Below, piece after piece: positions 11,137 through 22,573 of a DNA stretch of 64,000 nucleotides. Positions within the stretch are counted from its first letter, which is position 1. Each line of letters opens with the position of its first letter. The translations under genes were made by a program, and so were the position numbers. Below the pieces are notes generated by a model. That model was not told where the DNA came from. It searched no databases and saw nothing but the letters and a program-made list of their open reading frames with translations. The stretch is from assembly GCA_013339895.1 (NCBI GenBank), contig JABACO010000017.1:2252749-2316748 (forward strand), given 5' to 3'. The DNA comes from Ephydatia muelleri. Its lineage: Eukaryota; Porifera; Demospongiae; Spongillida; Spongillidae.

Positions 11137-11403
11137 ATCCAAATGTGACATGTGCTCCTGATATAGTCCTGCATTATGATTTCAAAGATAAATTTCTATT
11201 CTTTGCAATGCATGACTGATGAGATCTATTGCCTTACATGTAAGGTATATACAATGCAAATCGTACATGTATACCTTGTTGAGGGATAGAGGGGGAAGTA
11301 TTTTATATAAGATCTGTCCCAGACCCCTAGTGGGCTCTGGCAGCCTTGGCTGTACATTAACATCAATGAAGTCTGCTACTCAATGCATTGCTCCGTAAAT
11401 AGA
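11137..11403. repeat. Gypsy-LTR-like segment in unit A
   Basis: The stretch from ATATCCAAATGTGACATGTG through the TATAAGATCTGT box and GTGGGCTCTGGCAGCCTTGG to GCATTGCTCCGTAAATA matches, in the opposite orientation, the LTR next to the Gypsy pol end at 41797-42165. Counterparts occur in units B (about 14983-15240) and D (about 37569-37840). The unit therefore carries an old LTR piece. Confidence 0.65.
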
Positions 11404-11787
11404 GTGGAAATAGACGTACCTCCTATATAGAGATGGAATTATCTTATGATAATGCCATGCTTTTGCGTGCATGGTTAATTGCTTCGCTGTGGAAGTTATT
11501 CAATTTTAAACGCACAATGAACCTGCCAGAATATTCTCCATTCATAGATATATCGTTTTGATTTGAACAATTATAATTTTATTCCGCGTTGTGTTTATTA
11601 GCATATGCTCTACTGTTTTTCAGTATATGCTCTACTGTTGCGTGGCTGATTGTTCTTATCTATCGTTTCGGGAAAGAAATGTACATATATATTTTGTTTT
11701 CCATCAACGACATGCATGTACATGTACGTGCTCGTATAGTATGTATTAAAGCTATAAGGCGCGTATTCGTTCATTTTCGCTACACTA

Positions 11788-12514
11788 CAGTGTCATCCCG
11801 GGAAGGTTCACACTTACGTCATCATTTATTGAAAAGTGACGAGCACGTACAATGCCTAAGCTTTTCTGCGCTTTGAGGTACTTAAGAAAAAAGGATGAAG
11901 ATATCCGTCTATTTCGTATCCCAGCGGATGGATTTCAGAGGAAACGATGGATTGCAGCGATCGGATTCATCAGGACATCACCACATTCCGTATTTGTAAT
12001 AAACATTTCATTACAAATACGTGGGGAGATCGAGAAAAAAAAAAAGGTGTCCTCAATTCTGTTAAACATTCTGTAACACACCGAAAAACATAAATTATCC
12101 CGGATTCTCTCTTACAACACCTAAGTGGGTGGAATTTTAACAACTTTAACCTTTGATAGTAGTTGTAAGCTTCAAGACTCTTAAACGCCCTCAGCCTTTC
12201 TCTTGTGTAACCTCCGGGTGTTTCAATCAAGTAGGTATAAATACTGGGGTAGTCAACTGGAGGCCACTTAGAAACATCATCTACCCAATGCTGGTCAGAT
12301 ATGCCAAACGGATTCTAGGTCCATAAAGGTATTGTAGCTTTTTGTCGTATCTCTCTTTCTCGCCAGGCAACAGCTTGTTATAACACGTGCTCGCGTTGCT
12401 CATACTGTAGGCGCCACATTTTTCAATAAATGCTGACGTAAAAATAGTTAGGACACTAAAAAACATGGTGGCGAGTGGATCATCGTAAGTGTGAACCTTC
12501 CCGGGATGACACTG
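11788..12514. mobile_element. DNA transposon remnant with perfect 31-bp TIRs
   Basis: The 31 bases at 11788-11818, beginning CAGTGTCATCCCGGGAAGGT, are exactly inverted at 12484-12514. The element interrupts unit B, whose counterparts elsewhere are continuous at this point. Inside, the plus strand (11852-11975) encodes MPKLFCALRYLRKK then FRIPADGFQRKRWIAAIG, resembling part of a THAP zinc-binding domain. The minus strand encodes KLLPGEKERYDKKLQYLYG and, after a frameshift near 12282, DVSKWPPVDYPSIYTYL and YTRERLRAFKSLEAYNYY, like the pre-nuclease region of THAP/YqaJ-type proteins (from memory, unverified). The two gene pieces converge. No clear target-site duplication; CAGTG ends occur in several superfamilies. 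Confidence 0.8.
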
Positions 12515-13130
12515 CAACCTCTCTATTGGCCATAGGCGGCCTATGCTTACTGGATCATCATAACTGCTATCTTCTAGAAAAGAACTTTGGTTCGATTGCT
12601 ATATGGTGCGACCAATAATATCTTTACTAATTCAATATCAAATTCTTTTAAATTCGATCGTTAAGGTATTATAAAAAATTCTGTAACTAACGTTGTCCAA
12701 AGAAGCTTCTAGTTATACAAGTAGAAGAAATAGATTATTATTATGATTCCCATTTACAGAGCGCATACCCAATTAAGGCGAAGCTGAGATCATAGAACAT
12801 TCAAAAGAGCATGCGGGAGCCTTTTTACCACTTGTGAGAGATTGATTAGTAGCTGTTCGCATTAAAATCCTTACAGTTTGAATGTAATTGCGCGTAGACT
12901 AAGTAAATGCATCAGTACCCGAAGCGAACCTTCTTATGGAGGTAATTCATGTACACGTGCATGTAATTGAACGATACACTGATAAAGTTTAATTTTCACA
13001 CGTTAAATGTTAGCAATAAAACACTGAGAACGGAATACGCCCTCTATAATGCTACTTGTTCAGTCTCTATATAGTCTTCTACAAAGTACACTTAAAGCAG
13101 CAGCAGCCACAGTGGTGCGAGGGGAGAGAA

Positions 13131-13517
13131 CTACTGGCAGAGGATGTACAGGTGGGTGTGGTCGTAGAAGTAGGACCACATTCGCCTCATCGAATTTGCC
13201 ACGTACGGAACGGAGCACGACATTGCCGCCGGGTTGAACTTGTAGTCAACGTCGTTGTAGCCTGGAACGAACCAGTCTGTCCACGCTCCATTAGACCATT
13301 GAATCTTGTAGGCCACTATCTTGCCCTTCAGAACTTGATAATCCATGGCTCCGTTCAAGTTGGCAGGCCACCTGCAATCATAGGTTGGTCCCACCTGATA
13401 TTGGGTGCAGGTCGCTTGATTTAACTTGTAAATCACCAAGTCTCCCTGACCGAGGCATACTGAAAAGCAACAGCCCGCTATAACAATGAACGCTGCTGCC
13501 AATACCACTCGAGCCAT
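13131..13517 (-). CDS. Small secreted protein, array copy 2 (128 aa)
   Basis: Same gene as copy 1: signal peptide MARVVLAAAFIVIAG, four cysteines in the mature part and an aromatic-rich C-terminus ending LYILCQ. The protein sequence is identical to copy 4 at 35722. A TATA-like ATATAAT lies at 13561-13567, 44 bp before the ATG, and a (CA)n tract at 13997-14111 lies about 480 bp upstream. The frame is intact. Function unknown; probably secreted. Confidence 0.85.
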   Translation of the reverse strand: MARVVLAAAFIVIAGCCFSVCLGQGDLVIYKLNQATCTQYQVGPTYDCRWPANLNGAMDYQVLKGKIVAYKIQWSNGAWTDWFVPGYNDVDYKFNPAAMSCSVPYVANSMRRMWSYFYDHTHLYILCQ

Positions 13518-13560
13518 CTCCTTGTTGCGCGGCGGTGTACTGTATGCATGTCAGCGGCGC

Positions 13561-13567
13561 ATTATAT
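13561..13567 (-). promoter_or_regulatory. TATA-like box of array copy 2
   Basis: ATATAAT on the minus strand, 44 bp from the ATG, in the same position as in copy 1. Confidence 0.5.
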
Positions 13568-13995
13568 GTACTAAATGCGCATGCCCACGCGTGCGCATTT
13601 CACCAACTACTGTAAGCTGTTATTTTTCATTCACACGCAAGTAGTAAACTATCACAGTTTGGTTACACCCTAGCCTTTCAGTCGTATCAGTGATGTCTGT
13701 AATTTGATTTTTGTATATACCCCATATACAGCACGCAATCTATAAAACAGAAGATCGGGAAGCAACTAATTTGGCTATACATTAGGAGGAAATGGGCCCA
13801 CACCTGCATCTGGTAAACCCCTTTAGTAAAAAATAAAAGGTGCTCAACTGAAATGTTTCGCATGCCGAATGCGGAAGACTTACTGCCCCTGTTGTGATGA
13901 CTTTGAGGTTTGTATCAATAAACAGTTTTGATCCCCGTCGGACTGATTCAAACACTTCTTCGCCTTTACCTCATATGTACAGCCATGATACGCAC

Positions 13996-14111
<116 letters not shown>

Positions 14112-15422
14112 ATAGATGACTTAGTTTACAGATCACGTGCTCTTCCATCACTTGCGCGCATAAGGTGCAGCTCCGCCACTCCAAGGTTCCCCACTATACC
14201 GTGCTTGTCGACCTACTCTTAAACCCACAGTTACATGATTACCATGCATTGTGTACCAGTCGAGTGACTGGTTAATGAGTATTGAATTTCATAGCTCATC
14301 TCCTGCTGACGCGACAAGGCTAGTCTACTCTCTGCATGTATCGTCTCCGCTATTAACAATTTTGTACATGGAGGAGCATGTTATCACATATATGACAGAG
14401 AAAAATGTATTTTGTTGTTCTACCCTCATCCGATAGTCTATGATACCAAAATATCAAGTAGACATTAGATAGTCTAGTTAAATACATGTAAGTGCAAGAG
14501 GCCAAAAGAATAGCTGTAAACAACAAAATGTGATCCAGTATATGAACACACCAGTGTGGACATATGGTATAGATGATACAACTGTTACATGAGTAGCCTT
14601 CTACTTTATACTTATATTGACATCATTGAGGAACTGAAAGATCGATCACCTATGCGTGAGGAGAGAAGAATATTCCAAAATCAGGCCTGTGTACGTGTAG
14701 GTTTCCGAACTTTTGCCTGCATGGGCTTTCTGGTGGACGGCTCTAAATGTCAATGCATCTTCGATGGCAGGAGTGGGTTTCGATGGCTAGCGATCATGAC
14801 GATTTGAGCGTTCATGTAGTAACCTTGATCTTATATAACTATACTTAGTTTAGGGCGCATCGGGACAGAATACAGAACTTAATGCTTTTGCCGATTGAGC
14901 AATCCCTCGCCAGAACGTTAGATTATGATGCAATAATAACTGAATCTGCTAACTCGAAAGCACGAAAGAAATATTAATTAATATCCAAATGCGACATGGG
15001 CTCCTGATATGGTCCTGCATTATGATTGTTTCAAAGATAAATTCTATTCATTGCAATGCATGAAGGATGAGATCTATTGCCATATATGTAAGGTATATAC
15101 AATGCAAGTCGTACATGTATACTTTGTTAAGGGATAGAGGGGGAAGTGCCTTTGTGCCAGACCCCTAGTGGGCTCTGGCAGCCTTGGCTGTACATTAATA
15201 TCAATGAAGTCTGCTACTCAATGCATTGCTCCGTAAATAGACGTGTCTTCTATATAGAGATAATGCCATGCGTTTGCGTGCATGGTTAATTGTGTCGCTG
15301 TGGGAGTTATTCAATTTTAAACGCACAATGAACCTGCCAGAATATTCTCCATTCCTAGTTACGTCGTTTTGGTTTGAACAATTATAATTTCCATTCCGCG
15401 TTGTGTTTATTAGCCACAGTAT

Positions 15423-15520
15423 ATGCTCTACTGTTGCGTGACTGATTGTTCTTATCCATCGTTTAGGGAAAGAAATGTACATATATATTTTGTTTTCCTT
15501 CAAAGACATACGTGTACGTG
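15423..15520 (+). other. THAP-like N-terminal ORF stub in unit B
   Basis: Frame MLYCCVTDCSYPSF followed by NVHIYFVF resembles the start of a THAP zinc finger (paired Cys, then C-S after four residues, then a hydrophobic strand). Equivalent frames occur in unit D at 38010 and, altered, in unit A near 11600. No continuation was found, so it is likely a transposon relic. Confidence 0.3.
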
Positions 15521-16182
15521 CTTGCATATAGATTGTATTAAAACTATAAGGCGCGTATTCGTTCATACACCACAGTGTATTGGCCATAGGCGTCCTATGC
15601 TTACTAATTTTCCTCATTGCTACCTTCTAGAAAAGACCTTTGCTATATGGTTCAACCAACAACTAAATTCTTTTAAAAATTTGATCTTTAAGGTATTGTA
15701 TAAAATTCTTTAATTAACTTTGTTCAAAGCAGCTTCTAGTTATAAAATTATAAGAAATAAATTACGTCAGTTCTGATCTCCATAGATTACCATCATTTAC
15801 AGAGCGCTTACCCAAATAAGGCGAAGTTGAGATCATAGAACATTCAAAAGAGCATGCGGGAGCCTTTCCCTGCGAGAGATTGATTAGTAGCTGTTCGCAT
15901 TAGAATCCTTACAGCTTGAATGTAATTGCGCGTAGACTGCATGATTAAATGCATCAGTACCCGAAGCGGACCTTCTGATGGAGGTAACTCATGTACACGT
16001 GCATGTAATTGAACGATACACTGATGTAAATCTCATGCAAGTTTAATTTTCACACGTTAAATGTTAGCAATGAAACACTGAGAACGGAATAGGCCCTCTA
16101 TCTACATGTTCAGTCTCTATATATAGTCTTCTACAAAGTACACCTAAAGCAGCAGCAGCCACAGTGGTGCGAGGGGAGACAA

Positions 16183-16569
16183 CTACTGGCAGAGGATGTA
16201 GAGGTGGGTGTGGTCGTAGAAGTAGGACCACATTCGCCTCATCGAGTTTGCTTCGTACGGAACGGAGCACGACATTGCCGCCGGGTTGAACTTGTAGTCA
16301 ACGTCGTTGTAACCTGGAACGAACCAATCTGTCCACGCTCCATTAGACCATTGAATCTTGTAGGCCACTATGTTGCCCTTCAGAACTTGATAATCCATGG
16401 CTCCGTTCAAGTTGGCAGGCCACCTGCAATCATAGGTTGGTCCCCCCTGATATTGGGTGCAGGTCGCTTGATTTAACTTGTAAATCACCAAGTCTCCCTG
16501 ACCGAGGCATACTGAAAAGCAACAGCCCGCTATAGCAATGAACGCTGCTGCCAGTACCACTCGAGCCAT
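16183..16569 (-). CDS. Small secreted protein, array copy 3 (128 aa)
   Basis: Intact 128-codon minus-strand ORF. The frame is open 17 codons further upstream, but the start aligned with the other copies is the ATG at 16569, which opens the signal peptide MARVVLAAAFIAIAG. Differences from copy 2 include GGPTYDC for VGPTYDC, KGNIVAY for KGKIVAY and YEANS for YVANS. All four mature cysteines are kept. TATA-like ATATAAT at 16622-16628, 53 bp before the ATG. Unknown function. Confidence 0.83.
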   Translation of the reverse strand: MARVVLAAAFIAIAGCCFSVCLGQGDLVIYKLNQATCTQYQGGPTYDCRWPANLNGAMDYQVLKGNIVAYKIQWSNGAWTDWFVPGYNDVDYKFNPAAMSCSVPYEANSMRRMWSYFYDHTHLYILCQ

Positions 16570-16621
16570 CTCCTTGTTGCGCGGCGGTGTACTGTGCATG
16601 CATGTCGGCGGCGCATTCATG

Positions 16622-16628
16622 ATTATAT
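16622..16628 (-). promoter_or_regulatory. TATA-like box of array copy 3
   Basis: ATATAAT on the minus strand, 53 bp before the ATG. A small insertion (CATG) relative to copies 1, 2 and 4 shifts the distance. Confidence 0.45.
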
Positions 16629-17049
16629 GTACTAAATGCGCATGCCCACGCGTACGACCTATACCGCTAAGCTGTTACTTTTCATTCACACGCAAGTAGT
16701 AAACTATCACGGTTTGGTTACACCCTGGCCTTTCGGTCGTATCAGTGATGTCTGTAATTTGTTTTTTGTATACACCCCATTCAGCACGTAATCTATTGTA
16801 ACGGAAGAGCGAGGAGCAACTATTTTGACTATACAATAGGGGGAAATGGGCCCACACCTGCATATGGTAAACCCCTTTAGTAAAAAACTAAAGGTGCTCA
16901 ACTGAAATGTTTCGCATGCCGAATGCGGAAGACTTACTGCCCCTGCTGTGATGACATTGAGGTTTGTATCAATAAACAGTTTTGAACCCCCGTCGGACTG
17001 ATTCGAACACTTCTTCGCCTTTACCTCATATGTACAGCCATGATACGCA

Positions 17050-17260
<211 letters not shown>

Positions 17261-17344
17261 CCAAAAGCAATAAGCACCATATGCCTCAACCACCATGGGG
17301 ACTCAAATCCACCCTAACTCCTTGCATATGGTGCTTGGGGGACA

Positions 17345-17500
17345 GAAAAAATGGAGTCATTTTCACTTCTGGCCTCTCGCCTTGCAACTAGCTCCAACAG
17401 GGCTAAGGCTGAGGTCCTAGCTGCCTTATATGGCAGGCTGAACCTCAACTTAGAGCCAACGCCACAGCCATCCTCTCCAGATGTTTTGTCCCTGACTATT
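17345..17500 (+). pseudogene. 3'-end fragment of retrotransposon (second subfamily)
   Basis: Encodes ESFSLLASRLATSSNRAKAE and YGRLNLNL, matching the C-terminal helix region of the fragments at 18299 and 26865. A short deletion after NLNL shifts the frame, so the last part (AILSRCF-like) is out of frame. 5'-truncated. Confidence 0.75.
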
Positions 17501-17549
17501 AGCAATAGTAGGGTGCATTCATTTATCTTATAAGTGCTGTATATGGGGG

Positions 17550-18230
17550 GTTTTGCCACAGAGCCTGTCTAGGTGGTCAGGTAGAAGTGGGAAGTGGTCA
17601 AGGTCATGACAGGCTTAACTCTCGTCCTGCAGATGTTTTGGTTAAAAACTGGCACCTTGGCAAACCTGCTGCATTTGACCTCACCATCACTTCTCCGCTT
17701 AATCCAACCACTTTGACGGAAGCGGGAGTGAAGTGTGGGTCATCTGCTCAGGTTGCCGAGGTTAGGAAGCATGCTGCTAATGATGGGAAATGTAAGGAGC
17801 TGGGGTGGGTATGTATTCCACTAGCTGTGGAGTCATATGGATGCTGGGGCATGGAAGCCCAGGAATCTTTTAAACGTCTGGCGGCTCGTCTAGCGATCCA
17901 AATGGGATGCAGCAGATCGCAGGCTACTACCACATTGTACCAGAGGCTGAGCCTTTCCCTCGTGAGAGCTAATGCAAGAGCATTGCTCTCCCGTGCAAGG
18001 GTTCATTTGGAGGAGGGGGGTTGAGGTGTGAGTGTGGATTTATAGTTATAGGTGACTTTACTATAATTAAGGTGCATTTATTTAGACCAGTATATGTGTT
18101 GATTGTGTATTATTATAGTACATGTAATAATAATAATAATAGTGCATTTATTCTCATTAGTGTATTCTTGTATCCTGTATATTATTATTATTAAAATTAA
18201 AAAAAATAATAATAATAATAATTATTATTA
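17550..18230 (+). pseudogene. 5'-truncated copy of the palindrome-type retrotransposon
   Basis: From GTTTTGCCACAGAGCCTGTC onward, this is almost identical to the 3' end of the intact ORF at 23290-26655, including the endonuclease (RPADVLVKNW, AAFDLTITSP), the stop at 18022-18024 and about 200 bp of 3' UTR. Truncation inside the ORF fits incomplete target-primed reverse transcription. The 3' end runs into an AT-rich TAA/ATT tract at the palindrome's left edge. Confidence 0.85.
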
Positions 18231-18298
18231 TTATTATTATTACACAACAATATTGACAAACAAAATACACAAGAACATGACCAAAGCTAAATAACACC

Positions 18299-18775
18299 TC
18301 AGAAAGAATTTAGAGGGCAATATCGGGACATTATAGCCCTCACATTAGCCCTTACTAGGTTCAGATTGAGTCGGCCATACAGCTCTGATAGAACAGCAGA
18401 TTTAGGCCTTGATGATGTTATGGCTAGGCGAGAGGCTAGACTCGAAAATGACTCCATAGCCTCTTTCCCCCATGCACCATATGACTCAACCACAAGAGGG
18501 ATACATAACCAACCTAACTCGCTGCACTTCACATCGTTGGCCTCATGCTTTCTGAGCTCAGTGGCTTGCGCAGCTGCTCCAGCAGTTACTCCTGCTTCAG
18601 ACATAATGTTTGAGTTCAGCGGAGAGGTAACTGATATGTCGCAGGCAGCCGTTTTCCCCAGAACCCAGTTGGAAATGAGGACATCTGCAGGACGAGAGTG
18701 GCTGTGATCTGGTGTAAGGTTGCAGCCAGCTTCTACTTGAACACTTAAGTGGGCTCGCCTACATGTTTCTGCCAT

Positions 18776-18776
<1 letters not shown>
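18299..18776 (-). pseudogene. Retrotransposon 3' fragment in left palindrome arm
   Basis: Minus-strand frame encoding AETCRRAHLSVQVEAGC, RPADVLISNWVLG, AACDISVTSPLN and the C-terminal YGRLNLNLVRANVRA, i.e. the endonuclease domain and tail of a second subfamily. It is the mirror image of 26865-27353. 5'-truncated at a TAA tract (18777-18825). Confidence 0.85.
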
Positions 18777-18827
<51 letters not shown>

Positions 18828-18984
18828 TACAGGATACAAGAATACACTAATGAGAATAAATGCACTATTATTATTATTATTACATGTACTATAATAATAC
18901 ATAATCAACACATATACTGGTCTAAATAAATGCACCTTTTAATTATAGTAAAGTCACCTATAACTATAAATCCACACTCACACC

Positions 18985-21900
18985 TCAACCCCCCTCCTCC
19001 AAATGAACCCTTGCACGGGAGAGCAATGCTCTTGCATTAGCTCTCACGAGGGAAAGGCTCAGCCTCTGGTACAATGTGGTAGTAGCCTGCGATCTGCTGC
19101 ATCCCATTTGGATCGCTAGACGAGCCGCCAGACGTTTAAAAGATTCCTGGGCTTCCATGCCCCAGCATCCATACGACTCCACAGCTAGTGGAATACATAC
19201 CCACCCCAGCTCCTTACATTTCCCATCATTAGCAGCATGCTTCCTAACCTCGGCAACCTGAGCAGATGACCCACACTTCACTCCCGCTTCCGTCAAAGTG
19301 GTTGGATTAAGCGGAGAAGTGATGGTGAGGTCAAATGCAGCAGGTTTGCCAAGGTGCCAGTTTTTAACCAAAACATCTGCAGGACGAGAGTTAAGCCTGT
19401 CATGACCTTGACCACTTCCCACTTCTACCTGACCACCTAGACAGGCTCTGTGGCAAAACTCCACAAAAACATCCCGTAGGCTGTTGTGACGTAAGACTAC
19501 ATCCCCCCCGTGTTTGCACGTCAGTGCATGGTGACCAAGCGGGTCCAGCCTGTGGTCAGGGCAGTGAGGACAGCAAGAACCAAACGAAACATCCATTCCT
19601 AACCACCACTTCACAGCAATCTGGAATTCATTTGGCTCCAGATGCAAGTTAAGGCCTGGGGAGGGGACAACAGTAAGCCACGAAGCAGCATGACGAGATG
19701 AAATTGATAGCAAGCGAGCTCTATTGGCAGGAGAAGAGATGTGAAACAGCTGCCGAAACTGCTGGTCTTCAATTTTTCCGGACAGGGAGTGCTGGCGCAT
19801 GTTAGAGGTGGCTAATGTTTCCAGAGTTATTGCATCCTCAGCTGGTACTAACCCATTAAAGAGTTCGATTGGCTCCACTAAAAGATTCCACTTGTCACAG
19901 CCAGAACTGCTGATGGAGGCAAGGTATGCTGCAACACAATGGGATGACAAGCTACGGAGGCCAAGCCCACCCCTACTAAGGCTAAGCTGTGCTTGCATCC
20001 ACTCCACATCAGCAGCATCTACAGCTGTGCATTCAGCAAAGCATTGGCGTACGTCCTTGTCAAACAGCGCCAAGCCCTCTGCAATGTGTGAAGGAGGTGC
20101 GGAGCGAGCCAAATGGACTAACTTGCAGAATGCCGCACACTGCCGTAACAGAAGGAAAGCTACCTGAGGATCCTCCGCTCCTACTTCTGCCAACTGGGAT
20201 AATAGTACTGCTGCATCAGCTCGTTTTTGCGCCACGAACTTAGCACAAAAAATGAGATCCCCAATTGGAGCACCCAGAATCACAAGGTTGGGTACTCGTG
20301 ACACCTTCATCTCAGGAGGAAAAGAAGACAGGTCTCCACATCCAAACAACTCACATTTAGATACATTGACGAAAAGACCCAAAGATGGACCCATCTTTTG
20401 AATGAGAGTCAAAGCCCGATTAACCGCTTGTGAGTGCCCCAACAAAACCCCATCATCCAGGTACCAACCGTTAAAAAGTAGAGGCAGACACTCCCTGTCC
20501 TGTGCGATATATGACACAACCTTGTGTAGAACTAAGGAAAAGAGAAGTGGACCCAGCGGATCCCCTTGCTGGACACCAACCTCCGAACTCAACTGTCCAA
20601 GCGGGTGCCATAAAGTTGGTTGTGAGCCATAGCACCATCCTACCCAGGGAAGAAGTTCTGGGAAATGGACTGCACATTCCTCCAGGAGAGCCTGCCGAGA
20701 CACACAGTTAAATGCATTGGACATATCCACCTTACAGACAGTAAAATTATCATCTATCCAATGCTCCTTGATGCAGCTCCTAACCCCATGAATGACCTTT
20801 TCTGCCCCAGCTGTGCATGCGACTCCGTATTGCAAAGGAGCAAAGAAATCGGTGGCTTTGGGCTTAGTGATGATACAAAGACACTTCCCTGTTAAGCGTC
20901 TCAAGGCCTCTCCAACTGCAATAGGGCGAATATCCAATGGGCGACCCTCCTTGTTCTTCACCAATGCAGTGAGAGATCCACCAGCCAGAAACTTTGATAC
21001 TGAAATTGGAGCTCTGCCACTGGCCAGGATGTCTACTACACCACGCAAAGAGGAGCAGAGAGGAACTGATAGATGGATTTGAGCAGAATCAAGTAGATGC
21101 TGAATGCGAAGCCCTGATGGCCCACATGCTGTACCCTTGGGAAATGAATGAAGAACTGATAAGATGTTAAAGTCCTGTGGCAACACATGAGTGACAGGAG
21201 GACTGGAAGATGTAGGTAGAGAAGGCTGAGCTCCCTTAGGGTGTTTCTGTTGAAGTGAATTCCAAACCTCTTGGGTATTAGGAGCTATGCCTGGAGAAAC
21301 CAAGGCCTGACAAGCTTTCCCTAATAACCCCTCTCTACCCAGACCTATAGCTGAAGAGATCTTCTTTTTGGATACGTCTATTGGAGAATTTTGTTTGTGA
21401 GGAGGGATGACAGGACGCCTTTTAATTCTATTCCATATGCCGCCAATGTCCCCTTGAGACCACAAGCCGCATAGCTGCTCTATTGATGGATGCTTGCAGT
21501 GGCGCCCACCCCGCTTAGAAGCTCGCAGCACACATTTGGGGAGCATAAAAAGTTTCAACCATGCCTCCTCTGAGTTCTCAAAGCAGATTGACCTCAGGAC
21601 ATCAGACAGGACACGTGCAACTGCCGGCCTGGCCTTGTGTGGAATGTAGCGGATTGTTGGACATTGTAGTTCGCATACCTCCTCCCATGAAGGAAGTGCA
21701 GGGAGAGGATTTTCGGAAGGACATGAGACACCTAGGGAGCTATGAGGGAAACTACGACAACCTGAAACAACAATCGTGGAGCACTTATCCAAATGAGATG
21801 TAAAACGGGACACTGCTACAAGGCAGAAACAGTTTGTGCAGACAGTAAGGTTCTGCTCCTGTAACCACCAGGTAGGTACTTCACCAGGAAAAACCCCTTT

Positions 21901-22350
21901 AGCGTGGAGGTTCATGTGACTTCGCCACATAGTTGGTGCAATGAACTCCTGGCATCCATCAACTATACACTGCTTCCTGTGAGTGCTGACTAGATGAGGC
22001 TCTGGGAGACACCCAGATAGTGGGGATGAAGCATTCGAGGGTCGTGACTGGACTACGGGTTCAGGGGATGCACATTGACGTGGAAGATCAGAAAATGCTT
22101 GCCTAGATGTCGAGGGTGGTTGATATGGGCCTGGAAAGGGTAGACCTTGTAACGTAGAAGAGGATAACGGAACTATCTGGGAGGGCGGCGAAGGTGATTG
22201 CGGTTGAGTGGGAAGCAGCTGTGGCATTATGACAGCTGGAGGTGTAAGTGGCAAAGGTTCTTGCGCGGTGGTGGATGACTGTGAATCCGATTGCGTTAGG
22301 ACATTCACACTGTGGTCAGGTAGGGGAGAAACTGGTTGCGATGTAGTCAA
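18985..22350 (-). CDS. Intact non-LTR retrotransposon ORF, copy 1 (RT + restriction-like endonuclease)
   Basis: 1121 open codons, the left-arm partner of the ORF at 23290. The protein should bind target DNA through zinc fingers, nick it with its endonuclease and copy its RNA. Domains: Pro/Ser-rich region (1-120); C2H2 finger CIVDGC...HMNLH (128-149); CCHC finger CTNC...HLDKC (171-190); RT at about 395-680 with QQGDPLG (594) and YLDD (630-633); knuckle CPHC..HHALTC; endonuclease RPADVL..AAFDLT (about 985-1005). The frame is also open upstream to about 22560, adding a cysteine-rich stretch (CCACNGVSARCKSC), but no ATG lies there; the first in-frame ATG is codon 42. The true 5' end may therefore be truncated at the TAA tract. 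Confidence 0.88.
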   Translation of the reverse strand: MTTSQPVSPLPDHSVNVLTQSDSQSSTTAQEPLPLTPPAVIMPQLLPTQPQSPSPPSQIVPLSSSTLQGLPFPGPYQPPSTSRQAFSDLPRQCASPEPVVQSRPSNASSPLSGCLPEPHLVSTHRKQCIVDGCQEFIAPTMWRSHMNLHAKGVFPGEVPTWWLQEQNLTVCTNCFCLVAVSRFTSHLDKCSTIVVSGCRSFPHSSLGVSCPSENPLPALPSWEEVCELQCPTIRYIPHKARPAVARVLSDVLRSICFENSEEAWLKLFMLPKCVLRASKRGGRHCKHPSIEQLCGLWSQGDIGGIWNRIKRRPVIPPHKQNSPIDVSKKKISSAIGLGREGLLGKACQALVSPGIAPNTQEVWNSLQQKHPKGAQPSLPTSSSPPVTHVLPQDFNILSVLHSFPKGTACGPSGLRIQHLLDSAQIHLSVPLCSSLRGVVDILASGRAPISVSKFLAGGSLTALVKNKEGRPLDIRPIAVGEALRRLTGKCLCIITKPKATDFFAPLQYGVACTAGAEKVIHGVRSCIKEHWIDDNFTVCKVDMSNAFNCVSRQALLEECAVHFPELLPWVGWCYGSQPTLWHPLGQLSSEVGVQQGDPLGPLLFSLVLHKVVSYIAQDRECLPLLFNGWYLDDGVLLGHSQAVNRALTLIQKMGPSLGLFVNVSKCELFGCGDLSSFPPEMKVSRVPNLVILGAPIGDLIFCAKFVAQKRADAAVLLSQLAEVGAEDPQVAFLLLRQCAAFCKLVHLARSAPPSHIAEGLALFDKDVRQCFAECTAVDAADVEWMQAQLSLSRGGLGLRSLSSHCVAAYLASISSSGCDKWNLLVEPIELFNGLVPAEDAITLETLATSNMRQHSLSGKIEDQQFRQLFHISSPANRARLLSISSRHAASWLTVVPSPGLNLHLEPNEFQIAVKWWLGMDVSFGSCCPHCPDHRLDPLGHHALTCKHGGDVVLRHNSLRDVFVEFCHRACLGGQVEVGSGQGHDRLNSRPADVLVKNWHLGKPAAFDLTITSPLNPTTLTEAGVKCGSSAQVAEVRKHAANDGKCKELGWVCIPLAVESYGCWGMEAQESFKRLAARLAIQMGCSRSQATTTLYQRLSLSLVRANARALLSRARVHLEEGG

Positions 22351-22573
22351 ATCAAGGTCGCAGTTGCGTACATGTAGTGACGGAGCGTCTAAATTGCAAC
22401 ACCGATTCCGCTTCGAAGGCTGACAGCTTGAACAAGGGCGGCCTGCTTTGACGCACGCACAGGACTTGCATCGGGCACTGACTCCATTGCAAGCGCAACA
22501 CCTTGTTCCACCCAGTTTAAAAAGCTTTACAGAGAACTGGTATACAAAACAATTGTTACCGCCATTATTATAG

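Noticed and set aside
13049..13424. Plus-strand ORFs antisense to the secreted-protein genes (repeated in each unit)
   Set aside because: They mirror the minus-strand gene and have no independent features; the signal peptide and TATA support the minus strand.
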